From Roseobacter sp. (GTDB taxonomy: Bacteria; Pseudomonadota; Alphaproteobacteria; Rhodobacterales; Rhodobacteraceae), in NCBI GenBank assembly GCA_015665415.1, contig JADFAE010000008.1, positions 1 through 56,122 of the forward strand: a DNA stretch of 56,122 bases, written 5' to 3'. The position numbers and the translations under genes were made by a program. The notes under the pieces were generated by a model. That model was not told the DNA's origin. It worked only from the letters and a program-made list of their open reading frames with translations, and searched no databases. Numbering within the stretch: position 1 is the first letter of the stretch; each line of letters opens with the position of its first letter. Below, in pieces: positions 1 through 8,990 of the stretch.

Positions 1-306
1 TTGCGCTGACCAATACTGCGGGGGCGGCGGCGAGCCTGGCGGTGAGCAGCGGCGACAGCCAGAGCACCTCGATCTCCAGCAGCTTTGGCACCGCGCTCAC
101 GGCCTTGGTGAGTGATGCCGGGGGCAATCCGGTCTCGGGGGTGACGGTGAACTTTGCCGCGCCGGGCAGTGGGGCCAGCGCCGGTCTCTCGGCGGCCTCG
201 GATGTGACGGATGCCTCGGGCCTGGCCTCGGTGACGGCGACGGCCAATGCCACGGCGGGGGGCTATACTGTGACCGCCTCCAGCACGGGCTTGAGCGATG
301 TAACAT
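1..306 (+). repeat. One ~102-codon Ig-like repeat unit of the surface protein
   Basis: The 14-base string ttgcgctgaccaat at positions 1-14 recurs exactly at 307-320, a spacing of 306 bases or 102 codons. The window therefore opens at a repeat boundary. The recurrence suggests that the missing upstream part is a tandem array of this unit. Only one unit is visible, so the array itself is inferred. Confidence 0.45.
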
Positions 307-1541
307 TTGCGCTGACCAATCTGGATGCTACGGCCCCCACAGTCACTTTGACCACCACAGCGAGTGAAATTCAGCCGGGGCAGAATTTTGATGTCATCGC
401 CATCTTCTCTGAAGCTGTGGTTGGGTTCATGATCGGCGATGTATTGGTTGATCATGGCACGGCGGTGGCCCTGTCGGGGAGTGGGGCGAATTACACCATA
501 ACCATCAATCCAACGGGTGGAGGTGACGTGGGCATCGCCATCGCGGCGGGCGTTGCGCAGGATACATCCGGCAATGATAACACGGCCTCAAGCACACTCT
601 CGGTGCAAAGCACAACGGTTGAAGATACCAGCCGGGTGATCAGCCAGTTCCTGAACACCCGCGCCACGCATTTGATCCGAAATCAACCCGATTTGACCGG
701 TTTCTTGTCGGGGGTGGGGGAGGCTGGACAGCTGAATTTTGCCGTTACCCGTGGCCATGGGACCTTTGATATCCGCACCAATCCGGGTGCGCGGGTCTGG
801 ACCCGGTTGCAGGGCTCTGTCAGTCGGGAGGGCAGCAGCGACAGCACCTATGCCTTTGGTGCCATCGGCAGCCATTTCAAGCTACGGGAAAACCTGCTGT
901 TGGGGGCGATGCTGGAATTTGACTATCTGGAGCAACAGGACGGCGCGGCCTCTGTCAAAGGCACGGGCTGGTTGATTGGTCCCTATTTTGTCAGCAAATT
1001 TCCCAATCACGATATCTTTGTCGAAGGGCGGCTGCTCTATGGGCAGAGCTCGAATGATGTCACGCCCTTTGGCACCTACACCGACAAGGTGGAGACGGAG
1101 CGGCTGTTGGCGCTGGTGAAACTGTCCGGGACCATGGAGCAGGGCAAAACGACTCTGATCCCCAGTCTGAAGCTTACCTATACTTCGGACGATCAGGAGG
1201 CCTATCGCGACGGTCTGGGCAATCTCATCCCCAGCCAGGGCATCGCCTGGAGCCAGATCGAGGCGGCGCTGGATTTTGAAACCCCGATCGAGACGGCGCG
1301 GGGCAATGGCGCGCTTGTGCTGACCGGCGGGATCAGCGCGATTGGCAGCTCCAGCCGCTATTCCGGGGCTGCGGCCTCGACCCTGACGGATGTGGAAGGG
1401 GGCCGGGCCAAGATCGAGTTGGGTCTGAACTATCAATTTGCCGAACGTGGGCTGTTCCAGATCGAGACCTTTTATGACGGTATCGGCAAGAGCAACTACG
1501 AAAGCTACGGGCTGGAGATCGGATTGGACCTGAAGTTTTGA
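1..1541 (+). CDS. Autotransporter-like surface protein, 3' part (Ig-like repeats + C-terminal beta-barrel)
   Basis: The reading frame is open from the left edge, so the true start lies outside the window and about 513 codons are visible. The first ~105 residues form an alanine/glycine/serine/threonine-rich Ig-like (invasin/Big_1-type) unit that opens and closes with the same ALTN motif. A second, different Ig-like unit (residues ~107-200, rich in acidic and glycine positions) follows. The last ~290 residues alternate polar and hydrophobic segments and end in ...LDLKF, a terminal phenylalanine typical of outer-membrane barrels; this fits an autotransporter beta-domain. The inferred role is an outer-membrane-anchored surface protein or adhesin. 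The family-level call is fairly secure; the ligand is unknown. It converges on the pheS unit. Confidence 0.8.
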   Translation, partial: ALTNTAGAAASLAVSSGDSQSTSISSSFGTALTALVSDAGGNPVSGVTVNFAAPGSGASAGLSAASDVTDASGLASVTATANATAGGYTVTASSTGLSDVTFALTNLDATAPTVTLTTTASEIQPGQNFDVIAIFSEAVVGFMIGDVLVDHGTAVALSGSGANYTITINPTGGGDVGIAIAAGVAQDTSGNDNTASSTLSVQSTTVEDTSRVISQFLNTRATHLIRNQPDLTGFLSGVGEAGQLNFAVTRGHGTFDIRTNPGARVWTRLQGSVSREGSSDSTYAFGAIGSHFKLRENLLLGAMLEFDYLEQQDGAASVKGTGWLIGPYFVSKFPNHDIFVEGRLLYGQSSNDVTPFGTYTDKVETERLLALVKLSGTMEQGKTTLIPSLKLTYTSDDQEAYRDGLGNLIPSQGIAWSQIEAALDFETPIETARGNGALVLTGGISAIGSSSRYSGAAASTLTDVEGGRAKIELGLNYQFAERGLFQIETFYDGIGKSNYESYGLEIGLDLKF

Positions 1542-1657
1542 AGGTAGAAAGGTTGGGGCGGCGTCTGGCCTAGGACGGGGCAAAGTGCCCTCTCCGTTTT
1601 GGCTGTAGGCTGCCCTTTGGTTGATGGCAGGAGCAAGCGCTGTCCGGTCGTAAAGGC

Positions 1658-1954
1658 CTAGCGCTTGAAACCTTTGAGCAGGCCTTGGGTCTTTTTCAAT
1701 TGAGAGGCTTGGCTGGCCTTGATCTGGTCTCGCTTCTTCCAAATCTTGTAATGGGCAAATGCAAAGACTTCCACAGGTCCAAGAACCAAAAGCCAATATG
1801 CCAAAATTAACCAGCCAGGGGCAAGAATGCTAACTGCCAAGAGGCCAATTATGGCCAAGGCTTGGACTGCGTAGCCCTGCCATCTCGGCATCGTTTCAGC
1901 GCGTTCAAGGCACCAGGTGTAATATCCGGCCATGAACGCGCTAATTTGGTACAT
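1658..1954 (-). CDS. Small two-helix membrane protein downstream of pheS
   Basis: This 98-residue protein has two hydrophobic segments (about residues 29-42 and 45-60) separated by a short Gly-Trp turn. It ends in a strongly basic C-terminal tail (KIWKKRDQIK...). Its ATG at 1952-1954 directly abuts the TAA stop of pheS at 1955-1957, so the two genes are almost certainly co-transcribed and translationally coupled. No catalytic motif is visible and I do not recognise a named family. It is probably an inner-membrane protein of unknown function. Confidence 0.7.
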   Translation of the reverse strand: MYQISAFMAGYYTWCLERAETMPRWQGYAVQALAIIGLLAVSILAPGWLILAYWLLVLGPVEVFAFAHYKIWKKRDQIKASQASQLKKTQGLLKGFKR

Positions 1955-3028
1955 TTAACGGCTCAAACCACCGTGCAGCGTTGGCACGTCCAGGCATTGG
2001 AAGCCGTAGTGGCGCAGCCAGCGCAGGTCGCTGTCAAAGAAGGCGCGCAGGTCGGGGATGCCGTATTTCAGCATTGCCAGACGGTCGATGCCGATGCCAA
2101 AGGCAAAGCCCTGATAGATCTCCGGGTCGATGCCGCCGGCGGCGATCACCTTGGGGTGTACCATGCCAGAGCCGAGGATCTCCATCCAGTCGTCGCCTTC
2201 GCCAATCTTCAGCTGACCATTGTCCCAGGAGCACCGAATGTCGACCTCGGCAGAGGGCTCGGTGAAGGGGAAATGGGAGGCGCGGAAGCGCAGCTCGACG
2301 TCGTCGACCTCAAAGAAGGATTTGACGAATTCCTCCAGCACCCATTTGAGGTTCGCCATGGAGATATCCTTGTCCAGCGCCAGGCCTTCGACCTGGTGGA
2401 ACATCGGTGTATGGGTCTGGTCATAATCGGCGCGGTAGACACCGCCAGGGCAGATGATGCGCAGCGGCGCGCCCATCTTTTCCATCGAGCGGATCTGTAC
2501 CGGCGAGGTATGGGTGCGCAGCACATGCGGCGGGCGGTCATCGCCTGTCGCGCGGTGCATGTAGAAGGTGTCCATCTCGGCGCGGGCCGGGTGGTGGCCG
2601 GGGATGTTCAGGGCATCAAAGTTGTACCAGTCGGTGTCGATGCGCGGGCCTTCGGCAACGGAGAAGCCCAGCTCGGCAAAGATCGCGGTCAGTTCTTCCT
2701 GGGCCTGGCTGATCGGATGCAGGCTGCCCTGGCGCGAGGGCCGCGTCGGTAGGGTCACGTCCAGCCACTCGGTGCGCAGGCGTTCATCCAGGGCGGCATC
2801 CGCAAGGCCGGATTTCTTGGCGGCGAGGGCAGAGTTGATCTCATCCTTGAGCGCATTCAGCGCCGGGCCGGCCACTTGGCGCTCTTCGGGCGTCATCTTG
2901 CCCAGCTCGCGCATCTTCAGTGCCACTTCGCCTTTTTTACCAACGGCGGCGACCCGAATGGTCTCCAGCGCGTTCTCATCGGCAGCATCGGCGATCTGCC
3001 CCAGATATTTTGCTTTAAGATCGTCCAT
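1955..3028 (-). CDS. pheS: Phenylalanine--tRNA ligase alpha subunit
   Basis: This is the 357-residue catalytic alpha subunit of cytoplasmic phenylalanyl-tRNA synthetase, which charges tRNA-Phe as an alpha2beta2 enzyme with PheT. An N-terminal coiled-coil region (~1-95) precedes the class II aminoacylation core. Visible class II signatures include the [10 protein letters not shown] segment, the [10 protein letters not shown] motif-2 region and the [14 protein letters not shown] motif-3 region near the C terminus. The length is normal for the family. The partner pheT, usually the next gene, is not present in this window; a small membrane protein abuts instead, followed by a convergent surface-protein gene. 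Confidence 0.98.
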   Translation of the reverse strand: MDDLKAKYLGQIADAADENALETIRVAAVGKKGEVALKMRELGKMTPEERQVAGPALNALKDEINSALAAKKSGLADAALDERLRTEWLDVTLPTRPSRQGSLHPISQAQEELTAIFAELGFSVAEGPRIDTDWYNFDALNIPGHHPARAEMDTFYMHRATGDDRPPHVLRTHTSPVQIRSMEKMGAPLRIICPGGVYRADYDQTHTPMFHQVEGLALDKDISMANLKWVLEEFVKSFFEVDDVELRFRASHFPFTEPSAEVDIRCSWDNGQLKIGEGDDWMEILGSGMVHPKVIAAGGIDPEIYQGFAFGIGIDRLAMLKYGIPDLRAFFDSDLRWLRHYGFQCLDVPTLHGGLSR

Positions 3029-3179
3029 GACGGTCCCTCAAGTTTCAGCTTAGGCCCTGCTACCATAAGGGGACGCGAAAGCAAGGGGGCGCGGCTTGGT
3101 AGGGGCAAGATGCGATGTCGCTATGGCCCATTGGCTGCGCTCTCATCTTTCGTCGGCCCGCTGAGTTTCCCCTGTTGCG

Positions 3180-4124
3180 CTACCGGCGGCGCATCAGAAA
3201 GCTTTGGTCCGGGGTGCCGGTAAAGCAGCGCGGGATGACCGGGTAGGTCCGGCTGAGGAAATAGGCATAGGTGCCTGCAGGATACTCAGGCGAGACCGTA
3301 AAGGCACCGTTGCACTGGTCCAGATTTCCGGCGCCGGCCACATAGGTGTAATCCTGCAGGAAGGTGCCGTCATAGCGCCCTCCCGGCTGGTCACCACCGG
3401 GGCGGGTTCCGGTCTTGAGCCGGTAGGATGAGGTCATTTCGGTGACATCACCGTTTTTGCCGCCGGTCAGGGCATAGATCGGGAAGCCATCAGCGGCATA
3501 GCCGATCAGTGGAGAATGGCGATCGGGGGACCAGCCCAGCATCTCGGTCAGGCCCAGGGGAACCCCGTGATAGTGGTAGGTGCCTTGGGGCTGCACATGG
3601 GCGTGATTGGTATCCAGCCCCAAGGCGATGGCGCCTCCCAGTGCATTGTAGTCCCAGCCGGAGTTGCGGTCGCCCTTCCAGAATTCGGCGGCCTGGGGAT
3701 CAAACACCACGCCCTGCACCGAAACCCCAAAGTTCCAGCCCAGTTGCAGCGGGGTGATCTGTGCGGCCTTTGCCGGGGTGAGGGGGACTTGAAGTGCGAC
3801 CTTCTGCGGCGAGATCCGGTTGGGGTTTCCCGGGTTCGGGAAGCGCCCGACCAGGTGATCGGGAATGCCATTGCCCGCAATCCGCAGGGCGCTGGCGCCC
3901 GTGGTTAGGGCGGAGGTGCTGGTGCCTGGGTCGATGGTTGCAGGCACCAGGCTGAGCGGCCCGCCTGAGATCTCGTCATGATAACGCGTCGCTGGCGGGC
4001 CGCCAGCTGGGCGACTGCCTGCGCCAGCCCCAGGACCGCGCGGGCGGCTTTGGGCGGTGACGCAGGCCGAAACCAAGGCGAGCACGGCAGCGATGGCACC
4101 GATGCGAACATATATTCCCGACAT
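3180..4124 (-). CDS. YHYH-domain lipoprotein
   Basis: This is a 314-residue protein if the second ATG at 4124 is used; that ATG has a GAGGGG ribosome-binding site six bases upstream, unlike the ATG at 4145. The N terminus is a lipoprotein signal (hydrophobic stretch ending LALVSAC), so it is probably anchored in the outer membrane. A proline/glycine/arginine-rich linker follows. The body contains the YHYH signature (GTYHYHGVP) with surrounding LIGYAADGFPIYA and YDGTFLQDYTY segments, all features of the YHYH family (PF14240). The function of this family is not established; metal binding by the His cluster is only a guess. Confidence 0.85.
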   Translation of the reverse strand: MSGIYVRIGAIAAVLALVSACVTAQSRPRGPGAGAGSRPAGGPPATRYHDEISGGPLSLVPATIDPGTSTSALTTGASALRIAGNGIPDHLVGRFPNPGNPNRISPQKVALQVPLTPAKAAQITPLQLGWNFGVSVQGVVFDPQAAEFWKGDRNSGWDYNALGGAIALGLDTNHAHVQPQGTYHYHGVPLGLTEMLGWSPDRHSPLIGYAADGFPIYALTGGKNGDVTEMTSSYRLKTGTRPGGDQPGGRYDGTFLQDYTYVAGAGNLDQCNGAFTVSPEYPAGTYAYFLSRTYPVIPRCFTGTPDQSFLMRRR

Positions 4125-4217
4125 GTTTAGCCCCTCATAAAACACTTAGTATAGGGACAAACGGGCCAGCCCCACGATTCCGTCGGTCGGCCTTCTGTTC
4201 ACATCAGATGCTTGGCG

Positions 4218-4601
4218 CTAGTTGTGCAGTTTGACCGCGGTCCCGGTGGAGACACGGCAGGCCCAGCTGAAGGGGCACACTTGGACAGATCCGATCCGCG
4301 CATTGATCACGGCATCGGCCCCCAGTTCTGCGGCTTCGATCTGCAGCTTTTGTTTTGCCTGCTCTGCGGTCGGGGTGGGGTGAAAGGCGGTGAGCTTTCC
4401 CACGGTGGATTCTATTGGTCCAAGCACCTGAAACTTACCGTCATTGATTGTATCAGAGACCAACACTGGTATCTGCGTGACCGGCGCGGCGGAGGTTGCT
4501 TGGGCGGCGGAGGTTTCTCTCTCGATTTCCACAGGATAGGTCATGTCGTCACCGCAGGCGGTGAGGAGCAAAAGAGGCAGGGCTAGAAAAATTTGTTTCA
4601 T
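4218..4601 (-). CDS. Small lipoprotein with a GADAVI core
   Basis: This 127-residue protein starts with a short lipoprotein signal peptide ending LLTAC. The C-terminal half (AKQKLQIEAAELGADAVINA...) has the pattern of small alpha/beta lipoprotein domains of the YbjQ/RcsF-like type, where a helix leads into a GADA(V/I) strand. Two further cysteines lie in VCPFSWAC. Function is unknown; cell-envelope localisation is inferred from the lipobox. It sits on the same strand as two other lipoprotein genes, with 94 bases to the next start. Confidence 0.75.
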   Translation of the reverse strand: MKQIFLALPLLLLTACGDDMTYPVEIERETSAAQATSAAPVTQIPVLVSDTINDGKFQVLGPIESTVGKLTAFHPTPTAEQAKQKLQIEAAELGADAVINARIGSVQVCPFSWACRVSTGTAVKLHN

Positions 4602-4682
4602 ATTTAAATCCGGAAGAGGGAGGTGTCTGGAGGGGCTGTTCAGGGTGAGGGGCGATCAAAATGAACCGCCCAGGGACGTTGG

Positions 4683-4946
4683 CTAGGCATTCAGGCAGCT
4701 GTGGAAGGCTGCGTGCTGGCTCTTCGAGACTGCGCCAGCGGGGCGCAGTCCTACGGCCTCGGATGGGGTCAGGAACTTGTACAGATCGCCTTTGATGCCG
4801 GCCTGTTTCCAGCAGGTTTCGATCTGGGCCTTGGTGATTTCATTTCCTTGGGTCTGCGAGGTTCTGGTGACAATGGAGTCTCCGCCGCCACTGACGCAGC
4901 CGGATAGAAGTGCCGCTGCGAGTGGAAAAATGGCCATAGCTTTCAT
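4683..4946 (-). CDS. Small lipoprotein of unknown function
   Basis: This 87-residue protein begins MKAMAIFPLAAALLSGC, a clear lipoprotein signal with Cys17 as the lipidation site. The mature part is about 70 residues, polar, and carries two more cysteines (ETCWKQ and FHSCLNA) that could form a disulphide in the periplasm. No named family recognised. It lies on the same strand between the ribosomal protein genes and the previous lipoprotein gene, after the rplT terminator, so it needs its own promoter. Confidence 0.72.
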   Translation of the reverse strand: MKAMAIFPLAAALLSGCVSGGGDSIVTRTSQTQGNEITKAQIETCWKQAGIKGDLYKFLTPSEAVGLRPAGAVSKSQHAAFHSCLNA

Positions 4947-5091
4947 ATTCGATCATCCGTTTTCAATTGGTCTTGGGGCAAGATATTGAAAGAAAACTCG
5001 AAATCAACCTGAAATTGCTGAAACGCTTCCTGCTACCGCCGGAAGGTCATCCGCCTCTCATGATCCGAATGACCTGTGTTGGGGGCCATAG

Positions 5092-5124
5092 AAAAAGGCC
5101 GCCCCGGGTGGGAGCGGCCTTTTC
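5092..5124 (-). terminator. Rho-independent terminator of rpmI-rplT
   Basis: A perfect 10-bp stem (AAAAGGCCGC at 5093-5102 with GCGGCCTTTT at 5114-5123) surrounds an 11-base loop. On the minus strand the stem ends in a run of five T residues, about 30 bases after the rplT stop. Confidence 0.85.
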
Positions 5125-5149
5125 AATACTGTATCCGTGATCGCTGGGA

Positions 5150-5515
5150 TCAGGCAGCCAGAGCACTCTGGGCCTGGCGCACGATGGCACCAAAGGCTTC
5201 GGGCTCGTGCACGGCCAGATCGGCCAGAACTTTACGGTCAACTTCGATACCGGCCAGGTTCAGGCCATTGATGAAGCGGCTGTATGTCAGGGCTTCGTCG
5301 TGGCTGCGAACGGCGGCGTTGATACGCTGGATCCACAGAGCGCGGAAGTTACGCTTGCGCTGCTTCCGGTCACGGGTTGCGTATTGGTTTGCCTTGTCGA
5401 CGGCCTGACGGGCGACCTTAAAGGTATTCTTACGGCGACCGTAATAACCTTTGGCTGCCTTGATGACCTTCTTGTGACGGGCGTGAGTTGTGGTACCACC
5501 TTTAACGCGGGACAT
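5150..5515 (-). CDS. rplT: 50S ribosomal protein L20
   Basis: This 121-residue basic protein begins [28 protein letters not shown], the hallmark N terminus of L20. That extension threads into 23S rRNA and is needed for early 50S assembly. The globular part ([26 protein letters not shown]) is also typical, with normal length. It follows rpmI by 15 bases, the conserved rpmI-rplT pair, and is followed by a strong terminator. infC, which precedes the pair in many bacteria, is not here. No L20 leader structure could be recognised. Confidence 0.98.
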   Translation of the reverse strand: MSRVKGGTTTHARHKKVIKAAKGYYGRRKNTFKVARQAVDKANQYATRDRKQRKRNFRALWIQRINAAVRSHDEALTYSRFINGLNLAGIEVDRKVLADLAVHEPEAFGAIVRQAQSALAA

Positions 5516-5530
5516 ATCTCTAAACTCCTC

Positions 5531-5731
5531 TTAGCGATCGTAGGGCATATAGCCCTTGACGATTTTTGCGTCGGGAGCGGACAGCTCCGAGGTGCCGCGG
5601 GCATTGCGGATGAATTTCTTGGTGCGTTTGATCATGCCGTGCTGTTTGCCGGCCTGAGCAGCCAGGACCTTACCGGTCGCTGTCACCTTAAAGCGCTTTT
5701 TGGCGCTCGATTTGGTCTTCATTTTGGGCAT
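5531..5731 (-). CDS. rpmI: 50S ribosomal protein L35
   Basis: This 66-residue basic protein [20 protein letters not shown]... is a textbook L35. The ATG at 5731 is chosen over an in-frame ATG 15 bases upstream because the intervening bases contain the AAGGAGA ribosome-binding site and because L35 begins MPKMKT. It forms an operon with rplT. Its promoter should lie in the 5732-5846 gap after the small membrane gene. Confidence 0.97.
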   Translation of the reverse strand: MPKMKTKSSAKKRFKVTATGKVLAAQAGKQHGMIKRTKKFIRNARGTSELSAPDAKIVKGYMPYDR

Positions 5732-5846
5732 TTCCGTCTCCTTCAATGCGGGTTCGGTCTATGCGCGACTCGGCATGCCACTTCCGGCCGGCCACGCGAA
5801 CAGGATGGTGCAGTACGAAAGCTGCCTGCAAAGGGCAAGCGAATTT

Positions 5847-6068
5847 TCAGATAAAACGCCCCAAAACCGAAAAAAATACCTCTGGGATCTGGTCCAGCTG
5901 GTAGCCGCCGGGGTGAGAGCTCACCGCGTAGGTGGCCAGCCCGCCGCCAACCAGCAGCAGCACTGCAGAGATTCGCGGCGATCGGCGGTCGCTGATGGCA
6001 GAGAGAATGGAGGGGATCGACAGGGCAATCAAGATGAGCCCCAAGATCAGCGCCAGATCACTGTCCAT
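5847..6068 (-). CDS. Small two-helix inner-membrane protein downstream of pyk
   Basis: This 73-residue protein has a hydrophobic helix at residues ~6-25 (LALILGLILIALSIPSILSA), a short basic loop (SDRRSPR) and a second helix (~33-49). A GGGAGAGAC ribosome-binding site precedes the ATG. It lies 39 bases after the pyk stop on the same strand, so it is probably the second gene of the pyk transcript. No function can be read from it. Confidence 0.7.
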   Translation of the reverse strand: MDSDLALILGLILIALSIPSILSAISDRRSPRISAVLLLVGGGLATYAVSSHPGGYQLDQIPEVFFSVLGRFI

Positions 6069-6107
6069 GTCTCTCCCTCTTCTAACAATCTACCGTTATG
6101 GCCGAGG

Positions 6108-7556
6108 TTACTCCGGGTCGAGGCTGTAAATCAAACGTTCATCACAAGGGGCCACACGCAGGATATTGGTGGTGCCGGGAACATTGAACGGCACCCCGGC
6201 GGTGACCACGATCAAATCGCTTTCACTGGCAAAGCCCCCCGCCCGTGCTGCCCGCGCGGCGCTGACAACTGCGCCCTTGAAGCGGGATTGATCCGGCGTC
6301 AACACGCAATAACAGCCCCAGCTCAGCGCCAGTCGGCGCGCGGTGTTCTCTAGTGGTGTCAGGGCGATGATGGGCACGCCGGGACGCTCGCGCGCGGTGA
6401 GCAGCGCAGTTGTGCCGCTTTGGGTAAAGCAGCAGATCGCCTTGATCTCTGTTTTCTCAGCGATTTCACGCGCAGCGGCGACGATGCCATCGGCAATGGT
6501 ATCGCCCTTGGACGAGCGCGACGCCGCAATGATCTGCGCATAGGTGGGGTCGGCTTCGACCTCTGCTGCAACCTTGTCCATGGTTTGCACCGCTTCAATC
6601 GGATAGCTGCCGGCAGCGGATTCGGCGCTCAGCATGATGGCATCGGTGCCTTCATAGATCGCCGTGGCCACATCGGAGACCTCGGCACGGGTCGGCATCG
6701 GGCTCTCGATCATGCTTTCCAGCATCTGGGTTGCCACGATGACCGGCTTGGCGGCGGCGCGACATTTGCGCACCAGCCGTTTCTGGATTGGCGGCACCGC
6801 CGAGACCGGCAATTCCACGCCAAGATCCCCCCGCGCCACCATGATGCCATCCGAGGCATCGAGAATCTCGGCAAAATGCTCGATGGCCTGTGGTTTTTCG
6901 ATCTTGGACAAAACCGCTGCGCGGCCATCAGCCAGCCCCTTGGCCTCAAACACATCCTTGGCGCGCTGCACAAAAGAGAGCGCCAGCCAATCGACACCCA
7001 GCCCGCAGGCAAACTCCAGATCGGCACGGTCCTTTTCGGACAGCGCCGCCAGGGGCAGCTCCACATCCGGGACGTTGACGCCTTTGCGGTTAGAGATGGT
7101 GCCGCCGGTGATCACTTCGCAATTGGCGAAATCGGCACCGCAGGTGACGACCTTGAGGCGGATCTTGCCATCATTGACCAAAAGATGCGCCTCGGGTTCC
7201 AGTGCGGCAAAAATCTCAGGGTGCGGCAGGCAGACCCGGTTCAGATCGCCTTCTGCCTCATCCAGATCCATTCGGAAGGCGGCCCCTGTGACCAGCTCTT
7301 CAGTACCATTGGCAAAGGTGCCGACCCGCAGTTTTGGCCCCTGCAGATCCGCCAGAATGCCAATCGAACGATCCAGATCCTTCTCGACCTGACGAATGAT
7401 CTGGTGCTTTTCTGCGATTTCAGGGTGGGTGCCGTGCGACATGTTGAGACGAAAGACATCAGCACCGGCTTCAAACAAAGCGCGAATGGTGTCATAGGTT
7501 TCCGATGCCGGGCCCAGAGTGGCGACAATCTTTACGTTGCGCGATCGTTTCATCAT
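6108..7556 (-). CDS. pyk: Pyruvate kinase
   Basis: This 482-residue glycolytic enzyme converts phosphoenolpyruvate and ADP to pyruvate and ATP in the cytoplasm. Visible family features are the N-terminal KIVATLGPAS, ADLQGPKLRVG, the active-site region AVLSKIEKPQAIEHFAEIL followed by DGIMVARGDLGVELP, and VIVATQMLESMI...PTRAEVSDVATAI. The C-terminal regulatory domain runs from about residue 350. The start is a double ATG preceded by GAGGAGACCC. Length and motifs are complete. Confidence 0.98.
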   Translation of the reverse strand: MMKRSRNVKIVATLGPASETYDTIRALFEAGADVFRLNMSHGTHPEIAEKHQIIRQVEKDLDRSIGILADLQGPKLRVGTFANGTEELVTGAAFRMDLDEAEGDLNRVCLPHPEIFAALEPEAHLLVNDGKIRLKVVTCGADFANCEVITGGTISNRKGVNVPDVELPLAALSEKDRADLEFACGLGVDWLALSFVQRAKDVFEAKGLADGRAAVLSKIEKPQAIEHFAEILDASDGIMVARGDLGVELPVSAVPPIQKRLVRKCRAAAKPVIVATQMLESMIESPMPTRAEVSDVATAIYEGTDAIMLSAESAAGSYPIEAVQTMDKVAAEVEADPTYAQIIAASRSSKGDTIADGIVAAAREIAEKTEIKAICCFTQSGTTALLTARERPGVPIIALTPLENTARRLALSWGCYCVLTPDQSRFKGAVVSAARAARAGGFASESDLIVVTAGVPFNVPGTTNILRVAPCDERLIYSLDPE

Positions 7557-7708
7557 GGGTCTCCTCGGGGATATTTTCGGGTCTGTTTGCCAGGCAGCTG
7601 GCGGGAATTGGAAAATGTTAACGCAAACATTTGTTGCGGCGCTTATCGCTCAATTCCCTTTCTGCTGCAACTGTCATATGGCTATTCGCAACAACAGGCG
7701 ACAGATCC

Positions 7709-8446
7709 ATGACATATACTCCTTTTTTTGTAGAAGGCGCAGCGCGCCCGGCGCGCTGGCTGATTACCTGCGACCACGCCACCAATGTGGTGCCCTCTTT
7801 TGTGGGGGGCGGTGATCTTGGCCTGCCGCCCGAGGACATGCAGCGCCACATCGCCTATGATGTAGGCGCCTTTGCCGTGTCCCGGTTGCTGGCAGAGCGG
7901 TTGAATGCGCCGCAGGTGGCCTCCAATTTCTCGCGGTTGGTGATCGACCCGAACCGGGGCGAGGATGATCCGACACTGTTGATGCGCCTGTATGATGGCA
8001 CCCTTATTCCGGCCAATCGTCATGCGGATGACGCAGAGCGCGAAAAACGGCTGGAGCGCTGCTATCGCCCCTATCACGCCGAATTGGCAAAACTGGCAGC
8101 CCGCCCGGAAACCATTGTCATCTCAATGCATTCTTTCACACCTCAGCTACGCGGCCGCTCTGCGCGCCCTTGGGAAATCGGGATTCTGCACCCTGAGGCA
8201 GAGGCCTTCTCGCCGCATCTGATCAAGGCCCTGCAGGCCCCCGGTGATCTCTGTGTTGGCGTCAACGAACCCTATACCGGCTATCTGCCTGGCGATGCGA
8301 TTGACAGGCACGCGACCAAACCTGGACGTCCGAATGCACTGGTAGAGCTGCGCAACGATCTGATCGCTGAGTCCAACGGGCAGCACTACTGGGCGGATCG
8401 CCTGGCTGAGGTATTGCCGCGCGCCCTGCAGGCCGCAGGGCTGTAG
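7709..8446 (+). CDS. N-formylglutamate amidohydrolase family protein
   Basis: This is a 245-residue protein if translation begins at the ATG at 7709 (MTYTPFFVEG...); the longer open frame to 7631 lacks a ribosome-binding site. Family features (PF05013) include WLITCDHATNVVP near the N terminus, SRLVIDPNR, ISMHSFTP and IGILHP, which supply the metal-binding His/Asp/Glu set of this zinc-peptidase-like fold. The prototype, HutG, removes formate from N-formylglutamate in histidine degradation. No hut genes are nearby, so the physiological substrate here is open. It is divergent from pyk. Confidence 0.85.
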   Translation: MTYTPFFVEGAARPARWLITCDHATNVVPSFVGGGDLGLPPEDMQRHIAYDVGAFAVSRLLAERLNAPQVASNFSRLVIDPNRGEDDPTLLMRLYDGTLIPANRHADDAEREKRLERCYRPYHAELAKLAARPETIVISMHSFTPQLRGRSARPWEIGILHPEAEAFSPHLIKALQAPGDLCVGVNEPYTGYLPGDAIDRHATKPGRPNALVELRNDLIAESNGQHYWADRLAEVLPRALQAAGL

Positions 8447-8532
8447 CAACGCTCAGCTGACCGGCGCATTGTCCCGGGGCCTTTGTCCTGCTACCCACAG
8501 GTTAGACCGCACAACCACCAAAGGACGCCAAG

Positions 8533-8847
8533 ATGGATCCGCAAACCGAGATCGAACTCCAGGCTGCGGCGTTTCGCCGCCTGCAAAAGCATCTGATGGA
8601 AGACCGCACCGACGTGCAGAACATCGACATGATGAATCTAACCGGGTTCTGCCGCAATTGTCTCAGCCGTTGGTATCAGGAAGCCGCCAATGAAAAGGGC
8701 ATCGAGATGGACAAGGCCGCCGCGCGCGAGGTCTTTTACGGCATGACCATGGAAGAGTGGAAAGCCAACTACCAGACCGATGCCAGCCCCGCCAAACAGG
8801 CGGAATTCGAGGTCGCGTTCAAGGAAAACGTGACCGACAAGTCCTGA
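8533..8847 (+). CDS. DUF1244 (SMc04008-like) protein
   Basis: This 104-residue soluble helical protein has the conserved stretches AFRRLQKHLM, VQNIDMMNLTGFCRNCLSRWY and REVFYGMTMEEWK that define DUF1244 (PF06844). Two cysteines in GFCRNCLSRWY are conserved in the family. The function is unknown. The gene follows the amidohydrolase by 86 bases, starts at an ATG preceded by AAAGGACGCCAAG, and is followed by a strong terminator. Confidence 0.88.
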   Translation: MDPQTEIELQAAAFRRLQKHLMEDRTDVQNIDMMNLTGFCRNCLSRWYQEAANEKGIEMDKAAAREVFYGMTMEEWKANYQTDASPAKQAEFEVAFKENVTDKS

Positions 8848-8894
8848 GGCAAGCCCTGCCGCAGATTTCTGAGGTCATGTCAGAAAAGATATAT

Positions 8895-8925
8895 GCGTGC
8901 CGGTTGAGTGTCGGCACGCGGTTTT
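8895..8925 (+). terminator. Rho-independent terminator after the DUF1244 gene
   Basis: An eight-base-pair GC-rich stem, GCGTGCCG (8895-8902) with CGGCACGC (8912-8919), has a nine-base loop and is followed by GGTTTTG. The opposite strand has a weaker T-rich run, so it may also stop transcription of the barrel protein gene from the other side. Confidence 0.75.
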
Positions 8926-8990
8926 GTTGGGCCCATGCTTGCCACAAGAGGCTTGCGTGGGTCTTGCTTCTTCACGGCGATTGTGGCGGA

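Noticed and set aside
882-2752. Long open frames opposite the surface protein gene and pheS
   Set aside because: They lie antisense to genes with clear protein families, have no ribosome-binding site and translate to low-complexity, family-less sequence.
6420-7712. 430-codon frame antisense to pyruvate kinase
   Set aside because: It is a codon-bias shadow of pyk; the pyk motifs are complete and the antisense translation resembles nothing.
7709-8446. Assignment as hutG (histidine degradation)
   Set aside because: The family matches but no hutU/hutH/hutI genes are nearby and homologues have varied roles.
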